Counted from the stretch's first letter, positions 1 to 8,373 are shown. The stretch: DNA of 50,982 nucleotides from an uncultured Aquimarina sp. (GCA_947496555.1 CANMDH010000040.1:1-50982), one strand, 5' to 3'. Notes: generated by a model from the letters alone, not told the origin. Program-made: numbers and translations.

Positions 1-102
1 AGAATAAAACTCCATTAACCCTCGCGTACTCCTCCGAAAAAATTGTCCCCTCGAACTGGACTATTGCATACAACAATTGTATAAACCCAATTGGGTTTAT
101 TT
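1..102. repeat. Left copy of the window-end inverted repeat
   Basis: Bases 1-77 are identical to the reverse complement of 50906-50982. After six bases with three mismatches (78-83), another 19 bases match (84-102). The inner part holds a perfect 20-base palindrome at 81-100 (ATAAACCCAATTGGGTTTAT), which sits just past the stop of the recombinase gene and could act as its terminator. The outer part is more GC-rich than the surrounding DNA. The repeat probably continues beyond the window; its full length and copy number cannot be seen here. Confidence 0.9.
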
Positions 103-113
103 ATATTATGTGC

Positions 114-1247
114 TTACAAATCTAGAGGATTTTTGATCAATTGCAAATTACTCGTTGCTACCTGGGTGTATATTTCAGTGGTTTTACTAGAGCTATGTCC
201 AAGTAATACTTGTATGTAACGTAAATCTGTCCCATTTTCCAAAAGATGAGTAGCAAAAGAATGTCGCATCATATGTGGAGTAACTTTTTTCTTAATACCT
301 GCTTTTACTGCTGCTTTTTTAATAATATTTTCTACACTAGTAGTACTATATTGTCCTCCTTTTGATCCTTCAAACAAATACGCTGTGGGCTTCCATTCTT
401 TGTAATAAAGCCTTAAATCTTCTAATAATTTTTTTGACAATAAAGTATACCGATCCTTATTGCCTTTGGCAGCCTCAACCCTTATTAACATACGTTGACT
501 ATCAATATCGGTAAGCTTTAAGTTTAATAATTCACTTCTTCGTAACCCCGCCGAATATAAAAGACCTGCAATACATTTATGTTTTGTGTTGTTGGTATTA
601 TTAATAAGGGATAAAACTTCTTTTTTTGATAATACCTGGGGTAATTTTTTTTGTTTTCTGGGACGCTCTATGGTATAAAATCGATTGGGCATTCCCAAAA
701 CAATTTCATAATAGAATTTAATACTGTTTACGGCTTGGTTCATATACGAATTTGACTTTCCTTGTTGAATCAGGTTTTGCAAATAAAGTCTTATATCATG
801 TTCATTAATATCTAATAATTCTAAGTCTTTATAATGATTGATAAAAGCCTCAAAGGCAGAAACATAAGTTCGTATGGTGTTATTCGAGTATCTTTTTAGC
901 TCCAGTTTTTGCAGATAACTCTCTGGGCAAACTCTGTAACCGGGCTCTGTCTTTCGTTTCCTAAACCAACTAATGTTTACTTCTTCATTAGACGGATTGA
1001 TAATCTTATCCTTAAAAAAGAAACTACAATTGATCCAAGCTACTCCTCTGAATTTTTCAAAAATTAAATCAAGATTTTGTTTGGTGTTTCTAATATAAAC
1101 CATTCCAAATTCTTCACTCCATTGAAGATTGGGTAGTTCTTTTGCCAAAGCTTGTATCACCTTATCCTGGTGAAATTGTAACCCAATCATTTTCTTCTTT
1201 TTGATTAGCAAATGCTTTAAGGTAATGTGTTTTTGCGAAGAACTCAT
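114..1247 (-). CDS. Tyrosine recombinase (XerC/D or integron-integrase-like)
   Basis: Site-specific DNA recombinase of 377 residues. The C-terminal catalytic domain keeps the full set of active residues: R236 (in GLRRSELL), K261 (in KGNKDR), H325 and R328 (HMMRHSF), H351 (LGHSS) and the nucleophile Y360 (EIYTQV). A SAM-like core-binding domain covers about residues 105-185. Ahead of it are about 95 residues that XerC and XerD lack; I recall this extra domain in a Bacteroidetes integrase group, but cannot check it. The extra helix typical of classical IntI proteins is not evident. The gene ends only 12 bases from the window-end repeat, so that repeat may be its target or mark its element. A later start at M20 is possible. 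Its substrate is unknown. Confidence 0.85.
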   Translation of the reverse strand: MSSSQKHITLKHLLIKKKKMIGLQFHQDKVIQALAKELPNLQWSEEFGMVYIRNTKQNLDLIFEKFRGVAWINCSFFFKDKIINPSNEEVNISWFRKRKTEPGYRVCPESYLQKLELKRYSNNTIRTYVSAFEAFINHYKDLELLDINEHDIRLYLQNLIQQGKSNSYMNQAVNSIKFYYEIVLGMPNRFYTIERPRKQKKLPQVLSKKEVLSLINNTNNTKHKCIAGLLYSAGLRRSELLNLKLTDIDSQRMLIRVEAAKGNKDRYTLLSKKLLEDLRLYYKEWKPTAYLFEGSKGGQYSTTSVENIIKKAAVKAGIKKKVTPHMMRHSFATHLLENGTDLRYIQVLLGHSSSKTTEIYTQVATSNLQLIKNPLDL

Positions 1248-1330
1248 CCTTCAAATATCATGGGTAAAGAGGTTTTAAACAAAAATAAGTGTAGATTTAT
1301 ACGTATAATAAACGTTTAATTCTACAGATA

Positions 1331-1702
1331 ATGACCATACATTGTTTGCATTGTAATGAAGAAATTGAAGGAAGGACCGATAAAAAATTCTGCTCTCCGT
1401 ATTGCAGATCGGCATTTCATTATCAAAAAAACAAAGAAAAAGAGGATACCTTATTTAAGACCATAGATAAACAGCTTAAAACCAATCGAAAGATCCTCAA
1501 GAATTATAACAAAGCTGGACTAGCAAAAGTGTCTGCCGAAAAAGTAGTCAATGAAGGCTTTAATCCAAAGTATTTTACGCATTACTGGAAAAACAAAAAA
1601 GGACAAGCGTATCTGTTTTGTTATGAATACGGGTTTTTAGAATTGAAAGAAGGAAACAAGAAAAAATACGTATTGGTTACCTGGCAGGAATATATGAAGT
1701 AG
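1331..1702 (+). CDS. Small protein with N-terminal zinc-binding cysteines
   Basis: A 123-residue protein whose first 30 residues carry C5-x2-C8 and C21-x3-C25 in the setting CLHCNEEI...KKFCSPYCRSAFHYQ, which looks like a zinc ribbon of the kind found in short nucleic-acid-binding proteins. The rest is lysine-rich and probably helical (30-75), followed by an aromatic-rich segment (75-123). No signal peptide or membrane segment is visible. It is divergent from the recombinase gene with an 83-base gap and converges on the MutS-like gene. I do not recognise a named family beyond the zinc-ribbon resemblance, and its function is unknown. Confidence 0.7.
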   Translation: MTIHCLHCNEEIEGRTDKKFCSPYCRSAFHYQKNKEKEDTLFKTIDKQLKTNRKILKNYNKAGLAKVSAEKVVNEGFNPKYFTHYWKNKKGQAYLFCYEYGFLELKEGNKKKYVLVTWQEYMK

Positions 1703-1711
1703 CATAAAATG

Positions 1712-3487
1712 TTAAGACGCTACAATTCCCATTTTCTTCAACAAAAAAGAAGCATTCATGTTTTGGCAAACACCATCTTTAAATTTGTAATCAAAGTACA
1801 GCTCATCGTTTATAATCTGGGCGTCAAAAAAGCGGTTTTTTACCTGGGGTAGGTCGGTTGCGATTTCACATAAACTTAAGTCATGGGTTGCGATAATCCC
1901 TGTGGCTTGGGCACCTACTAGTTTTTCTACAAATTTGCGCGATCCTGCTGCTTTATCTTTGCTATTGGTACCTTTTAAAATTTCATCCAAAATGATAAAA
2001 TATTCGTCCTTTTCTAGGGCATCAACTATTTTTTTGAGTTGTGTGAGTTCTGAAAAGAAATAGGAGGCATCATCACTTAATGAATCCGAGGTACGCATAC
2101 TCGAAATCAATTTGATCGGGTGGTATTCACAGGATTTTGCACATACTGGCAATCCTATGTTGGACATCATGATTTGTAAGGCTACAGTACGTAAAAATGT
2201 ACTTTTACCAGCCATATTGGCACCGGTAATGATCAAAAATTGCTGGTTATCTATGGTTATATCATTGTCGACTCTTTTTTCGGTACGCAACATGGGGTGG
2301 CCTAGCTCCTCTGCCTTTAAAATGATGTTGTTTGAAGTGATTTTGGGATACACATAATCAGGGTGGTTAAAGGCAAAGTTTCCTAAAGAATTATATGCGT
2401 CAAAAAAAGCAATAACCTTGAACCATTGAGATACTTTGGTATGGTTTTTAGCGATCCATTGCTCAATGCGGTAGCTTTGTAAAATATCCCAAAGCATCAG
2501 TCCGTTGGCTAGTACACCAAACATCATATTGTTGCGCTGATCAAAAGCACTAAGTATGCGAGCAAATTGTTTTAATGTTTCTGATGCCTTTTCCTTTTCA
2601 CTAATCACCAATTGTTGTTTTTCTTGAAGTAATACCGAATCAAATGTTGTATTCTCAATTTTATCCACGAGCTTGTAATATTGCTCAAAGGTGTCTTTTA
2701 CTTTACTAGCATCGTTATACAGCGCATTGATTTTTTTTAATTGCGTACCCGTTATGGCAAGTCCAGTAAAAAACCAAAAGAGAAACATATTGAAACTTAT
2801 CATATTCAAAAACAATAATATCAATAGTATTGCAGATATACCCGAAACAAGCATCGGTAGAATCCTCATAATTTTGGGTAGAAAAGGGGTGAAGTTTTGA
2901 AGCCAATTTTTAATGACCACTATCGGAAGATTAACATCAACCAACAATGCCGTAGCTCCAAAATCCTGACGCCATTTGGCAAGTTTTGCAGTGTTTTTAA
3001 TAGCTTCTTGTTTTTTCTCGATATCATTAGTCAAATTGGCCGTGAGTATTCCTGCCAATTGATCTTTCCCGGCTTGAGTAGCTGTTCTGTTTGCATACTG
3101 AAAGAAAGATTGCTTACCAAACAAATCAATATCATGACTAAACGGGTGAGAGGGGTCAATATATTCTGCTCCAGGGGACAGTTTACTTATATTACCGTCA
3201 AATGCGTCTAGTTCCAATTGATTAATGGCGATTAGTTTTTCTAATTTGTTTTTAGAGTACGTAAGATCTGTATGCCGGTTAACCAGAAAAATAAAAGTGG
3301 CAATTCCTATAACAATGCTTCCAATAATAATTTGTGTATTTGGGTATCCAAAATAGATACCTGCCACTATAGCCATAAAAACCAGCAAACGTATGGTACT
3401 AGAGACTGCTAATTGCTTCTTTACTTTTTTAAGTGATATGTTATGTGCAGAGATTTGTTCTCTGTAAAATTTTATTGGGTTGTTCAT
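1712..3487 (-). CDS. MutS-like ATPase with membrane segments
   Basis: A protein of 591 residues from the chosen start, with a C-terminal MutS domain V ATPase: Walker A GANMAGKSTFLR near residue 422 and Walker B FIILDEILKGTN near 495, followed by a conserved ATHD. The N-terminal part has hydrophobic pairs near residues 30-75 and 205-245, so it is probably membrane-anchored. It lacks the mismatch-recognition domain I of true MutS, so a role in classical mismatch repair is unlikely. The frame stays open to an ATG at 3532, but those 15 extra codons lie inside a palindromic repeat, so I take ATG 3487 (MNNPIKFYREQ). Similar 'MutS-related' proteins are common in Bacteroidetes and have no established job. 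Confidence 0.88.
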   Translation of the reverse strand: MNNPIKFYREQISAHNISLKKVKKQLAVSSTIRLLVFMAIVAGIYFGYPNTQIIIGSIVIGIATFIFLVNRHTDLTYSKNKLEKLIAINQLELDAFDGNISKLSPGAEYIDPSHPFSHDIDLFGKQSFFQYANRTATQAGKDQLAGILTANLTNDIEKKQEAIKNTAKLAKWRQDFGATALLVDVNLPIVVIKNWLQNFTPFLPKIMRILPMLVSGISAILLILLFLNMISFNMFLFWFFTGLAITGTQLKKINALYNDASKVKDTFEQYYKLVDKIENTTFDSVLLQEKQQLVISEKEKASETLKQFARILSAFDQRNNMMFGVLANGLMLWDILQSYRIEQWIAKNHTKVSQWFKVIAFFDAYNSLGNFAFNHPDYVYPKITSNNIILKAEELGHPMLRTEKRVDNDITIDNQQFLIITGANMAGKSTFLRTVALQIMMSNIGLPVCAKSCEYHPIKLISSMRTSDSLSDDASYFFSELTQLKKIVDALEKDEYFIILDEILKGTNSKDKAAGSRKFVEKLVGAQATGIIATHDLSLCEIATDLPQVKNRFFDAQIINDELYFDYKFKDGVCQNMNASFLLKKMGIVAS

Positions 3488-3525
3488 ATTGTTTATTGAC
3501 AATAAAAGGCTAATTGCTACAATTT

Positions 3526-3603
3526 CTGTCATCTCGAGCGCAGTCGAGAGATAATTCTATTTAGAGGATTCAAAATGTATTTCGACTTCGCTCAATATGA
3601 CAG
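3526..3603. repeat. Short interspersed palindromic repeat (CTGTCATCTCGAGCG type)
   Basis: A 78-base element with inverted ends CTGTCAT...ATGACAG. The left arm CTCGAGCGCAGTCGAG can fold on itself and the right arm TTCGACTTCGCTCAA is a diverged partner. The same family occurs at 27217-27284. It lies between the MutS-like gene and the MmcQ gene and could form a hairpin in RNA from either strand. Confidence 0.8.
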
Positions 3604-3649
3604 GCGTTCATTAATAAATTTTAAATATTGTATTCTTCTTATTTTTTTA

Positions 3650-4006
3650 TCAAAGTCCCTCTAACTCCTGTTTTAGTTTTTTAGTAAGCCCACTCACGAC
3701 CAAATCATACGAGTGATCTATTAATTCGCATAACATATTAGTAGACAAACCACCGGAAAAGTTAACAGTATTCCAATGTTTTTTGCTCATATGATATCCC
3801 GGGGCAATTTCGGGGTGATACTCACGTAGTTCTAAAGCTCTGTCTGGGTCACATTTCAGGTTTACACTAAAAGGGATATTATCAAGGCCTGTAAGTGCAA
3901 ACATTTTTCCCATAACCTTAAAAACAAGAGTGGTTTCATCAAAAGGAAATTCTTCGGTCACGCCTTTTTTTACCAAACAATAATCTCTAAAAGCTTCAAT
4001 ATTCAT
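3650..4006 (-). CDS. MmcQ/YjbR family protein
   Basis: A 118-residue protein of the MmcQ/YjbR family (double-wing, cyaY-like fold), with the family pattern near the start (EEFPFDETTLVFKVMGKMFAL), the middle segment INLKCDP-like (SVNLKCDPDRALELRE) and the C-terminal KKHWNTV. Members are small cytosolic proteins proposed to bind DNA, but no precise role is established. The length is normal. It follows the GNAT gene by four bases and is probably co-transcribed with it and the DUF4230 gene. The start is an ATG at 4006. Confidence 0.88.
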   Translation of the reverse strand: MNIEAFRDYCLVKKGVTEEFPFDETTLVFKVMGKMFALTGLDNIPFSVNLKCDPDRALELREYHPEIAPGYHMSKKHWNTVNFSGGLSTNMLCELIDHSYDLVVSGLTKKLKQELEGL

Positions 4007-4010
4007 TGTA

Positions 4011-4415
4011 TTATGGTATTAATTTTGACATCCATCTAGAGGGATGTTCAATTTCTTTAAACCCAAACTGCGTATATAGCCCATGAGCATCATAAGTGGC
4101 TAGCATCCATCTTTTTACCTGCTGCAAATCTGGATGTTTTGTGATAGCTTTCATCAATTGTTTTGAATACCCTTTTCCTTGGTGTTCTTCAATAATAAAA
4201 ACATCCATCAGATACCCAAAAACTACATAATCGGTTAGCATCCTGGCAAAGCCTATTTGATCGCTATCCAAATAAACCCCAAAACAAAGACAATGATCAA
4301 TACTCGTTTGTACTTCTTCTTTGGTCCTACCTTTGGCCCAATAGGACCGGGTTAAAAATTGATGTATAAAATCGATATCCAGTTTTTTCTTATCGGTTGA
4401 TATTTGGATGTTCAT
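4011..4415 (-). CDS. GNAT family N-acetyltransferase
   Basis: A 134-residue acetyltransferase of the GNAT fold. The acetyl-CoA pyrophosphate-binding motif is seen as HQGKGYSKQLM, after a beta-strand MDVFIIEE; the C-terminal end ATYDAHGLYTQFGFKEIEHP fits the end of the fold. It resembles the small 'GNAT, YitH/ElaA-like' proteins that modify unknown small substrates or peptides. Its ATG overlaps the stop of the DUF4230 gene by one base (TAATG), which suggests translational coupling. The substrate cannot be inferred. Confidence 0.88.
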   Translation of the reverse strand: MNIQISTDKKKLDIDFIHQFLTRSYWAKGRTKEEVQTSIDHCLCFGVYLDSDQIGFARMLTDYVVFGYLMDVFIIEEHQGKGYSKQLMKAITKHPDLQQVKRWMLATYDAHGLYTQFGFKEIEHPSRWMSKLIP

Positions 4416-5035
4416 TATTCTTCTAACACTTTTTTGTTGTCATTATTGTTATCGAGCTCTAATGCGGCATAATCTACAGTCCATCCGATAGATGCTGCAA
4501 GGGTTTCCATTAATGAGATGGCAGTTAATGCTTCTCTTTTGGCAGATTCCATCAATCCGCTTTGCGGAATTTTATCTTTAATAAACTGTTTAGCTTCTTT
4601 ATTTAGTTCGGTAAGATCGGTAGAGGTAAAGGGATTCAGCCAGCCTTCTTTTTTGTCGTAGTACTTAAAATCGGTTTCTATAGTTAAGAGCTTTGGCTGC
4701 GGAAAATGAGTAAGGATAATACGTTTGTTTTTGGTATCACTTTCTAGTTTTACTTTAGACATATCAAAACCTACATATGCCTTGGCATCTATAAGAATTA
4801 GTGCTTTTTTGGTGCCTGTAAGCAGGTTAAAGAATTTTTCTTTTACGCTTTCATAATGATAAATCTCGGCAAAATCTCCTTCGACCGTAACCACTTTACA
4901 AACGGTTTTTATCTTTTCCATCAATACGGTCGACTGTGTTTTGATGGCAGACTTTCTTTTTGCAGCAGTAAATCGTGCAAAAATGAAATAGGCCAGAATG
5001 GCACCTCCCAAAAGTCCTACAAATAATAACTCCAT
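4415..5035 (-). CDS. DUF4230 domain membrane-anchored protein
   Basis: A 206-residue protein with one N-terminal membrane segment (residues 2-21) followed by a DUF4230 domain: KVVTVEGDFAEIYHY, then KALILIDAKAYVGFDMSKV and a conserved ITLTHFPQP-like stretch (RIILTHFPQPKLL). The body should sit outside the inner membrane. DUF4230 proteins are widespread in Bacteroidetes and have no known function. It is first in a tight three-gene unit (DUF4230, GNAT, MmcQ) and follows the cyclase gene by 21 bases. Confidence 0.85.
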   Translation of the reverse strand: MELLFVGLLGGAILAYFIFARFTAAKRKSAIKTQSTVLMEKIKTVCKVVTVEGDFAEIYHYESVKEKFFNLLTGTKKALILIDAKAYVGFDMSKVKLESDTKNKRIILTHFPQPKLLTIETDFKYYDKKEGWLNPFTSTDLTELNKEAKQFIKDKIPQSGLMESAKREALTAISLMETLAASIGWTVDYAALELDNNNDNKKVLEE

Positions 5036-5056
5036 GGCGTAAAGATATACATAATG

Positions 5057-5806
5057 TTACTCAATAATTTTATATAAAATCGGTTTACTTGGCGAAGCAT
5101 CATTTTCAAACGGTGCGATTTGAAGGTTAAGCAGGTAGCTTCCATCTTTGATCTCATCTTCTACATAAATCAATTCGGTAATGGTGGCTTTATGCCGTGT
5201 TGCTTTGGGATAGTTCCAAAAAGCTTTATGAGCTAATAATTGACCATCATCTTTTTCTTTATCGACCGATGGAAGATCTATAAGCAAATGATTAATCCCC
5301 AACTTACGAATGTAAATAGCCGCTTCTTCGGTTAGATAAGGCCAGTTGGTATTCGAATATTGTTTGTCGCGTTTGTCTTTGGTATTGGGAAGCGTTCTTA
5401 TGATCAATGCTTCAATTTTTTCTGAAGAAATTGCATTTTTGATCTGATGGGTGTCGATTACCAGATCTTCTCCTTGCTGCTCTGGTGTAATGGTAATTAC
5501 TTGTGCCAAAAAAAAGAAATTCTTCAGAGCCTTATTAATGCTATGAAACTCTGTGGTAATATGACCAACACACTCGGTATGGGTACCATGACCATGCGGA
5601 TTAAAAATAATGTTGTTAAAATTGGTCGAAGCACCTTTAGACACGCTACCGACCCAATTATCTTGTTTTACCGGTTCTATTGTTGGGGCATCAATATACC
5701 AGGCATTTACATTTTCTTTTGATGCTCTTAAAGGGATTGATATGTCTAGAGGTTTTGATAGGTCGACTTTGTAGTTTTGATTATGGTACTGTATGGTTGT
5801 AATCAT
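5057..5806 (-). CDS. Cyclase family hydrolase (kynurenine-formamidase-like)
   Basis: A metal-dependent hydrolase of the cyclase family, to which kynurenine formamidase belongs. It has the metal-binding motif HGHGTHTECVGH (family form HxGTHxDxPxH), SIPLRAS at the N-terminus and LLIDLPSVD late in the fold. The usual Asp and Pro of the motif are replaced (E and V), so the substrate may not be N-formylkynurenine. The frame can be extended to a TTG at 5821 that overlaps the upstream methyltransferase stop; I prefer the ATG at 5806 (MITTIQYHNQ), 11 bases after that stop. The protein is about 249 residues, normal for the family, and probably cytosolic. Confidence 0.82.
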   Translation of the reverse strand: MITTIQYHNQNYKVDLSKPLDISIPLRASKENVNAWYIDAPTIEPVKQDNWVGSVSKGASTNFNNIIFNPHGHGTHTECVGHITTEFHSINKALKNFFFLAQVITITPEQQGEDLVIDTHQIKNAISSEKIEALIIRTLPNTKDKRDKQYSNTNWPYLTEEAAIYIRKLGINHLLIDLPSVDKEKDDGQLLAHKAFWNYPKATRHKATITELIYVEDEIKDGSYLLNLQIAPFENDASPSKPILYKIIE

Positions 5807-5817
5807 ATAATGTGAGG

Positions 5818-6603
5818 TCAAGCTTTTTTGATGATCATAAATAGATAATCACCTTTGGTGTTTTCGTATTTTTTGATCACGTTATTAATTTCTCTCGAAA
5901 GTATATCTTTTTCTAACCTTTCTAATCCTTTTTGCACCTCTTCAGCATTCGATAAAGACGAAAATGAAGAAATCCCGTGTCTAACCGAAGGATCGAAATA
6001 TAATTTTGGGTTGTGTTTTCCCGAATATAGGAAGAGATCCTGCAAATCGGGTTGAATAAAATATTTTTCGGTACTTTCAATTGCTAGATTATTGGATTTT
6101 AAACTGGTTTCAATATGATCATAAGTAGGCATTTGGATCATAGAATCTACCAACATTTTGGGGAAATAGTGATTAAGCCAATATCCTTTCATTTGTTCTG
6201 GAGTGGCGGTAAATATGATTATTTTTCCATTGGGTTTTAGAACTCTGTTTAATTCTGAAAACCCTTGATCGAGATCCTGCCAATGATGTAGAGTTAAACT
6301 CGCAGTAATACCGTCTACACTTTCTGAAGGAAGATCAATATTTTCGGCTTTTCCAATTTTCCAGGTACTATTGCTATTTTGATTTTTGGCTTTGGTAAGC
6401 ATTTCTTCTGAAGGATCAATGCCGATAAATTGATACCCTTTTTTAGCAAATGCCGAAGTGTAATTACCGGTGCCACATCCAATATCAAGATAAATGCCTT
6501 CTGTAGAAGGAGAAAGTAGTTTGTGCAATCTTTCAAAAAGATAAGGATCTGTCTTGCGCGTACTATTATAATTTACCCCAATAATATCATACTTTTCTTG
6601 CAT
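5818..6603 (-). CDS. Class I SAM-dependent methyltransferase
   Basis: A 261-residue methyltransferase of the UbiE/Methyltransf_11 type. Motif I is YLDIGCGTGNYTSAF (about residues 39-53), motif II GIDPSEEML, and the later acidic segment DLPSESVDGITASLTLHHW marks the end of the cofactor pocket. The methyl acceptor is unknown. It lies between hemW and the cyclase gene, 18 bases after hemW on the same strand order, and ends 11 bases before the cyclase start, so the three may be transcribed together. Confidence 0.88.
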   Translation of the reverse strand: MQEKYDIIGVNYNSTRKTDPYLFERLHKLLSPSTEGIYLDIGCGTGNYTSAFAKKGYQFIGIDPSEEMLTKAKNQNSNSTWKIGKAENIDLPSESVDGITASLTLHHWQDLDQGFSELNRVLKPNGKIIIFTATPEQMKGYWLNHYFPKMLVDSMIQMPTYDHIETSLKSNNLAIESTEKYFIQPDLQDLFLYSGKHNPKLYFDPSVRHGISSFSSLSNAEEVQKGLERLEKDILSREINNVIKKYENTKGDYLFMIIKKA

Positions 6604-6621
6604 TGCCCCAGGATTTGATTG

Positions 6622-7755
6622 TTACCCTAAATTTACTAAGAAAAGATCACTTGCAATACCATCACTCAAAAACTTTCCTTTTTTGGTAACCAATAGTGTG
6701 TCTTGGTCCAAAAATAACAGATGTTGTTTAATATGTTTTTGGGTTTGCTGTAAAAGATACTCTTTGTAGGTGAGTCCGAATTCTTTTTCAATTTTATGCA
6801 ATGAAATTCCCCAAATGGTGCGTAATCCAGTCATGACATACTCATTATATCGGTCGGTAGGGGTTAAGTCTTCTACTTCTCTGGGGAGTTCGTTTTGTTG
6901 TAATGATTTTATATATTTTGTGTTGTTCTTGATATTCCAACTTCGTTGTTTTGCATTATAAGAATGTGCCGAGGGCCCTATACCCAAATACGATTTTCCT
7001 TGCCAATATGCAGTATTGTTTTTACTGAAATATCCTGGTTTTCCAAAATTGGATAATTCATAATGCACAAAGCCATGACCATCGAGCATTTCAACCAGGA
7101 TCTCAAAATGCTGCTGTGCCAGATCATCCTGTACCGGAGGGATTTCTCCTTTTTCAATCAATTTTGGTAGGGCGGTATTGGGTTCTACCGTTAAGGCATA
7201 GCAAGAAATATGTGGGATATCAAAATCCAGCGCTTTCTGAATATTTTCCTTCCAACGATCGGCAGACATGTTGGGGATACCATAGATTAGATCAATAGAG
7301 ATGTTTTCAAACTCACTAGTTGCAAGGGATAAGCAGTCCACAGCTTCTTTGGCATTATGAGCGCGATTCATGAGCAATAGATCTTCTTCAAAAAAAGATT
7401 GAATGCCAATACTCAAGCGATTTACTTTACTTTTTGCCAGCGCGCTTATTTTTTCTTCAGAAAGATCATCGGGATTGGCTTCTACTGTAATCTCGGGATT
7501 TTCAATTACCTCATAATTTGTATAAATTACCTCAATAATGGATTCCAATTCATCTACAGACAAAACCGTTGGGGTACCACCTCCAAAATAGATAGTTTCA
7601 ATAGGCTTATCGTCAATTTCAGAATGTCTTAGTTTGATTTCATGACATAGTGCAACAAGCATCTCATCTTTTTTCTTCATCGAAGTAGAAAAATGAAAAT
7701 CGCAATAATGACAGGCTTGCTTGCAAAAGGGGATATGGATATAAATTCCGCTAAT
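6622..7755 (-). CDS. hemW: HemW radical SAM protein with a non-canonical start
   Basis: HemW (formerly called oxygen-independent coproporphyrinogen oxidase-like) is a radical-SAM haem chaperone. The first ATG in the frame is at 7680, but translation upstream of it gives SGIYIHIPFCKQACHYCDFH, the conserved HemW N-terminus with the CxxxCxxC iron-sulfur motif. Between the ruvC stop at 7816 and this motif there is no ATG, GTG or TTG in frame; the codon in the expected place is ATT at 7753-7755 (followed by AGC GGA). With that start the protein has 377 residues, the normal length. YFGGGTPTVL and the GIQSF segment further confirm the family. Either ATT is used or the start codon has been lost. Confidence 0.82.
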   Translation of the reverse strand: MSGIYIHIPFCKQACHYCDFHFSTSMKKKDEMLVALCHEIKLRHSEIDDKPIETIYFGGGTPTVLSVDELESIIEVIYTNYEVIENPEITVEANPDDLSEEKISALAKSKVNRLSIGIQSFFEEDLLLMNRAHNAKEAVDCLSLATSEFENISIDLIYGIPNMSADRWKENIQKALDFDIPHISCYALTVEPNTALPKLIEKGEIPPVQDDLAQQHFEILVEMLDGHGFVHYELSNFGKPGYFSKNNTAYWQGKSYLGIGPSAHSYNAKQRSWNIKNNTKYIKSLQQNELPREVEDLTPTDRYNEYVMTGLRTIWGISLHKIEKEFGLTYKEYLLQQTQKHIKQHLLFLDQDTLLVTKKGKFLSDGIASDLFLVNLG

Positions 7756-7815
7756 AATTTTGGATTTTAGAGTTACGATTTTAAAAAATCCGAACTCAAA
7801 ATTCGTAAATCGTAA
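7756..7815. repeat. AT-rich degenerate spacer between ruvC and hemW
   Basis: Sixty bases with repeated TACGATT / TACGAAT words (ATTCGTAAATCGTAATT, AGTTACGATTTT). It resembles low-complexity imperfect palindromes seen in flavobacterial spacers. Its inner edge is where the hemW start codon should lie, so its arrival may have removed the original ATG. Confidence 0.45.
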
Positions 7816-8373
7816 TTATTTCTTCACTCGTTTCTCATTTTGTTTTACAAAAGCGGCCCATCCGTTGTAACTTTTACCACCAATATCCGCTCTGCCCATA
7901 TTATAAAAATGGCATACTGCTGCTGCCAACCCATCTGTAGAATCCAGATTTTTGGGTAATGTTTTAAGTTGCAGAAGGCTTTGAAGCATTTTAGCCACCT
8001 GTTCTTTACTCGCATTACCATTACCCGTAATGGCCATTTTGATTTTTTTTGGCGAATATTCCGTAATAGGAACTTCTCTACTTAAGCCTGCCGCCATAGC
8101 AACTCCCTGGGCTCTTCCTAACTTAAGCATAGATTGCACATTTTTACCAAAAAAAGGAGCTTCGATAGCAATCTCATCTGGGTGATAGGTATCGATCAAT
8201 TCTACGGTTCGTTCAAAAATGAGTTTCAGTTTCAGGTAATGATCATCATATTTGCTTAGTTGAAGTTCGTTTAACTGCAAAAAAGACATTTTTTTGTTCT
8301 GAACCTTAATAAGTCCAAATCCCATAATGGTGGTTCCGGGATCAATACCTAATATAATTTTTTCGTTACTCAA
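7816..8373 (-). CDS. ruvC: Holliday junction endonuclease RuvC
   Basis: RuvC resolves Holliday junctions together with RuvAB. The 185-residue protein has the RNase-H-like catalytic carboxylates in ILGIDPGTT, IAIEAPFFGKN and the C-terminal DSTDGLAAAVCHF. The start is a TTG at 8373 (TTG AGT AAC GAA); no ATG lies upstream in frame and the next ATG would remove the first catalytic aspartate. It is followed by hemW on the same strand after a 60-base spacer. The acidic residues and the length are normal for the family. Confidence 0.93.
   Translation of the reverse strand: MSNEKIILGIDPGTTIMGFGLIKVQNKKMSFLQLNELQLSKYDDHYLKLKLIFERTVELIDTYHPDEIAIEAPFFGKNVQSMLKLGRAQGVAMAAGLSREVPITEYSPKKIKMAITGNGNASKEQVAKMLQSLLQLKTLPKNLDSTDGLAAAVCHFYNMGRADIGGKSYNGWAAFVKQNEKRVKK

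Noticed and set aside
1-102. Window ends as attC sites of an integron
   Set aside because: The repeat has no long imperfect hairpin with R and L boxes; only GTTGTAT partly resembles the GTTRRRY core. The genes inside are large housekeeping genes, not cassettes.
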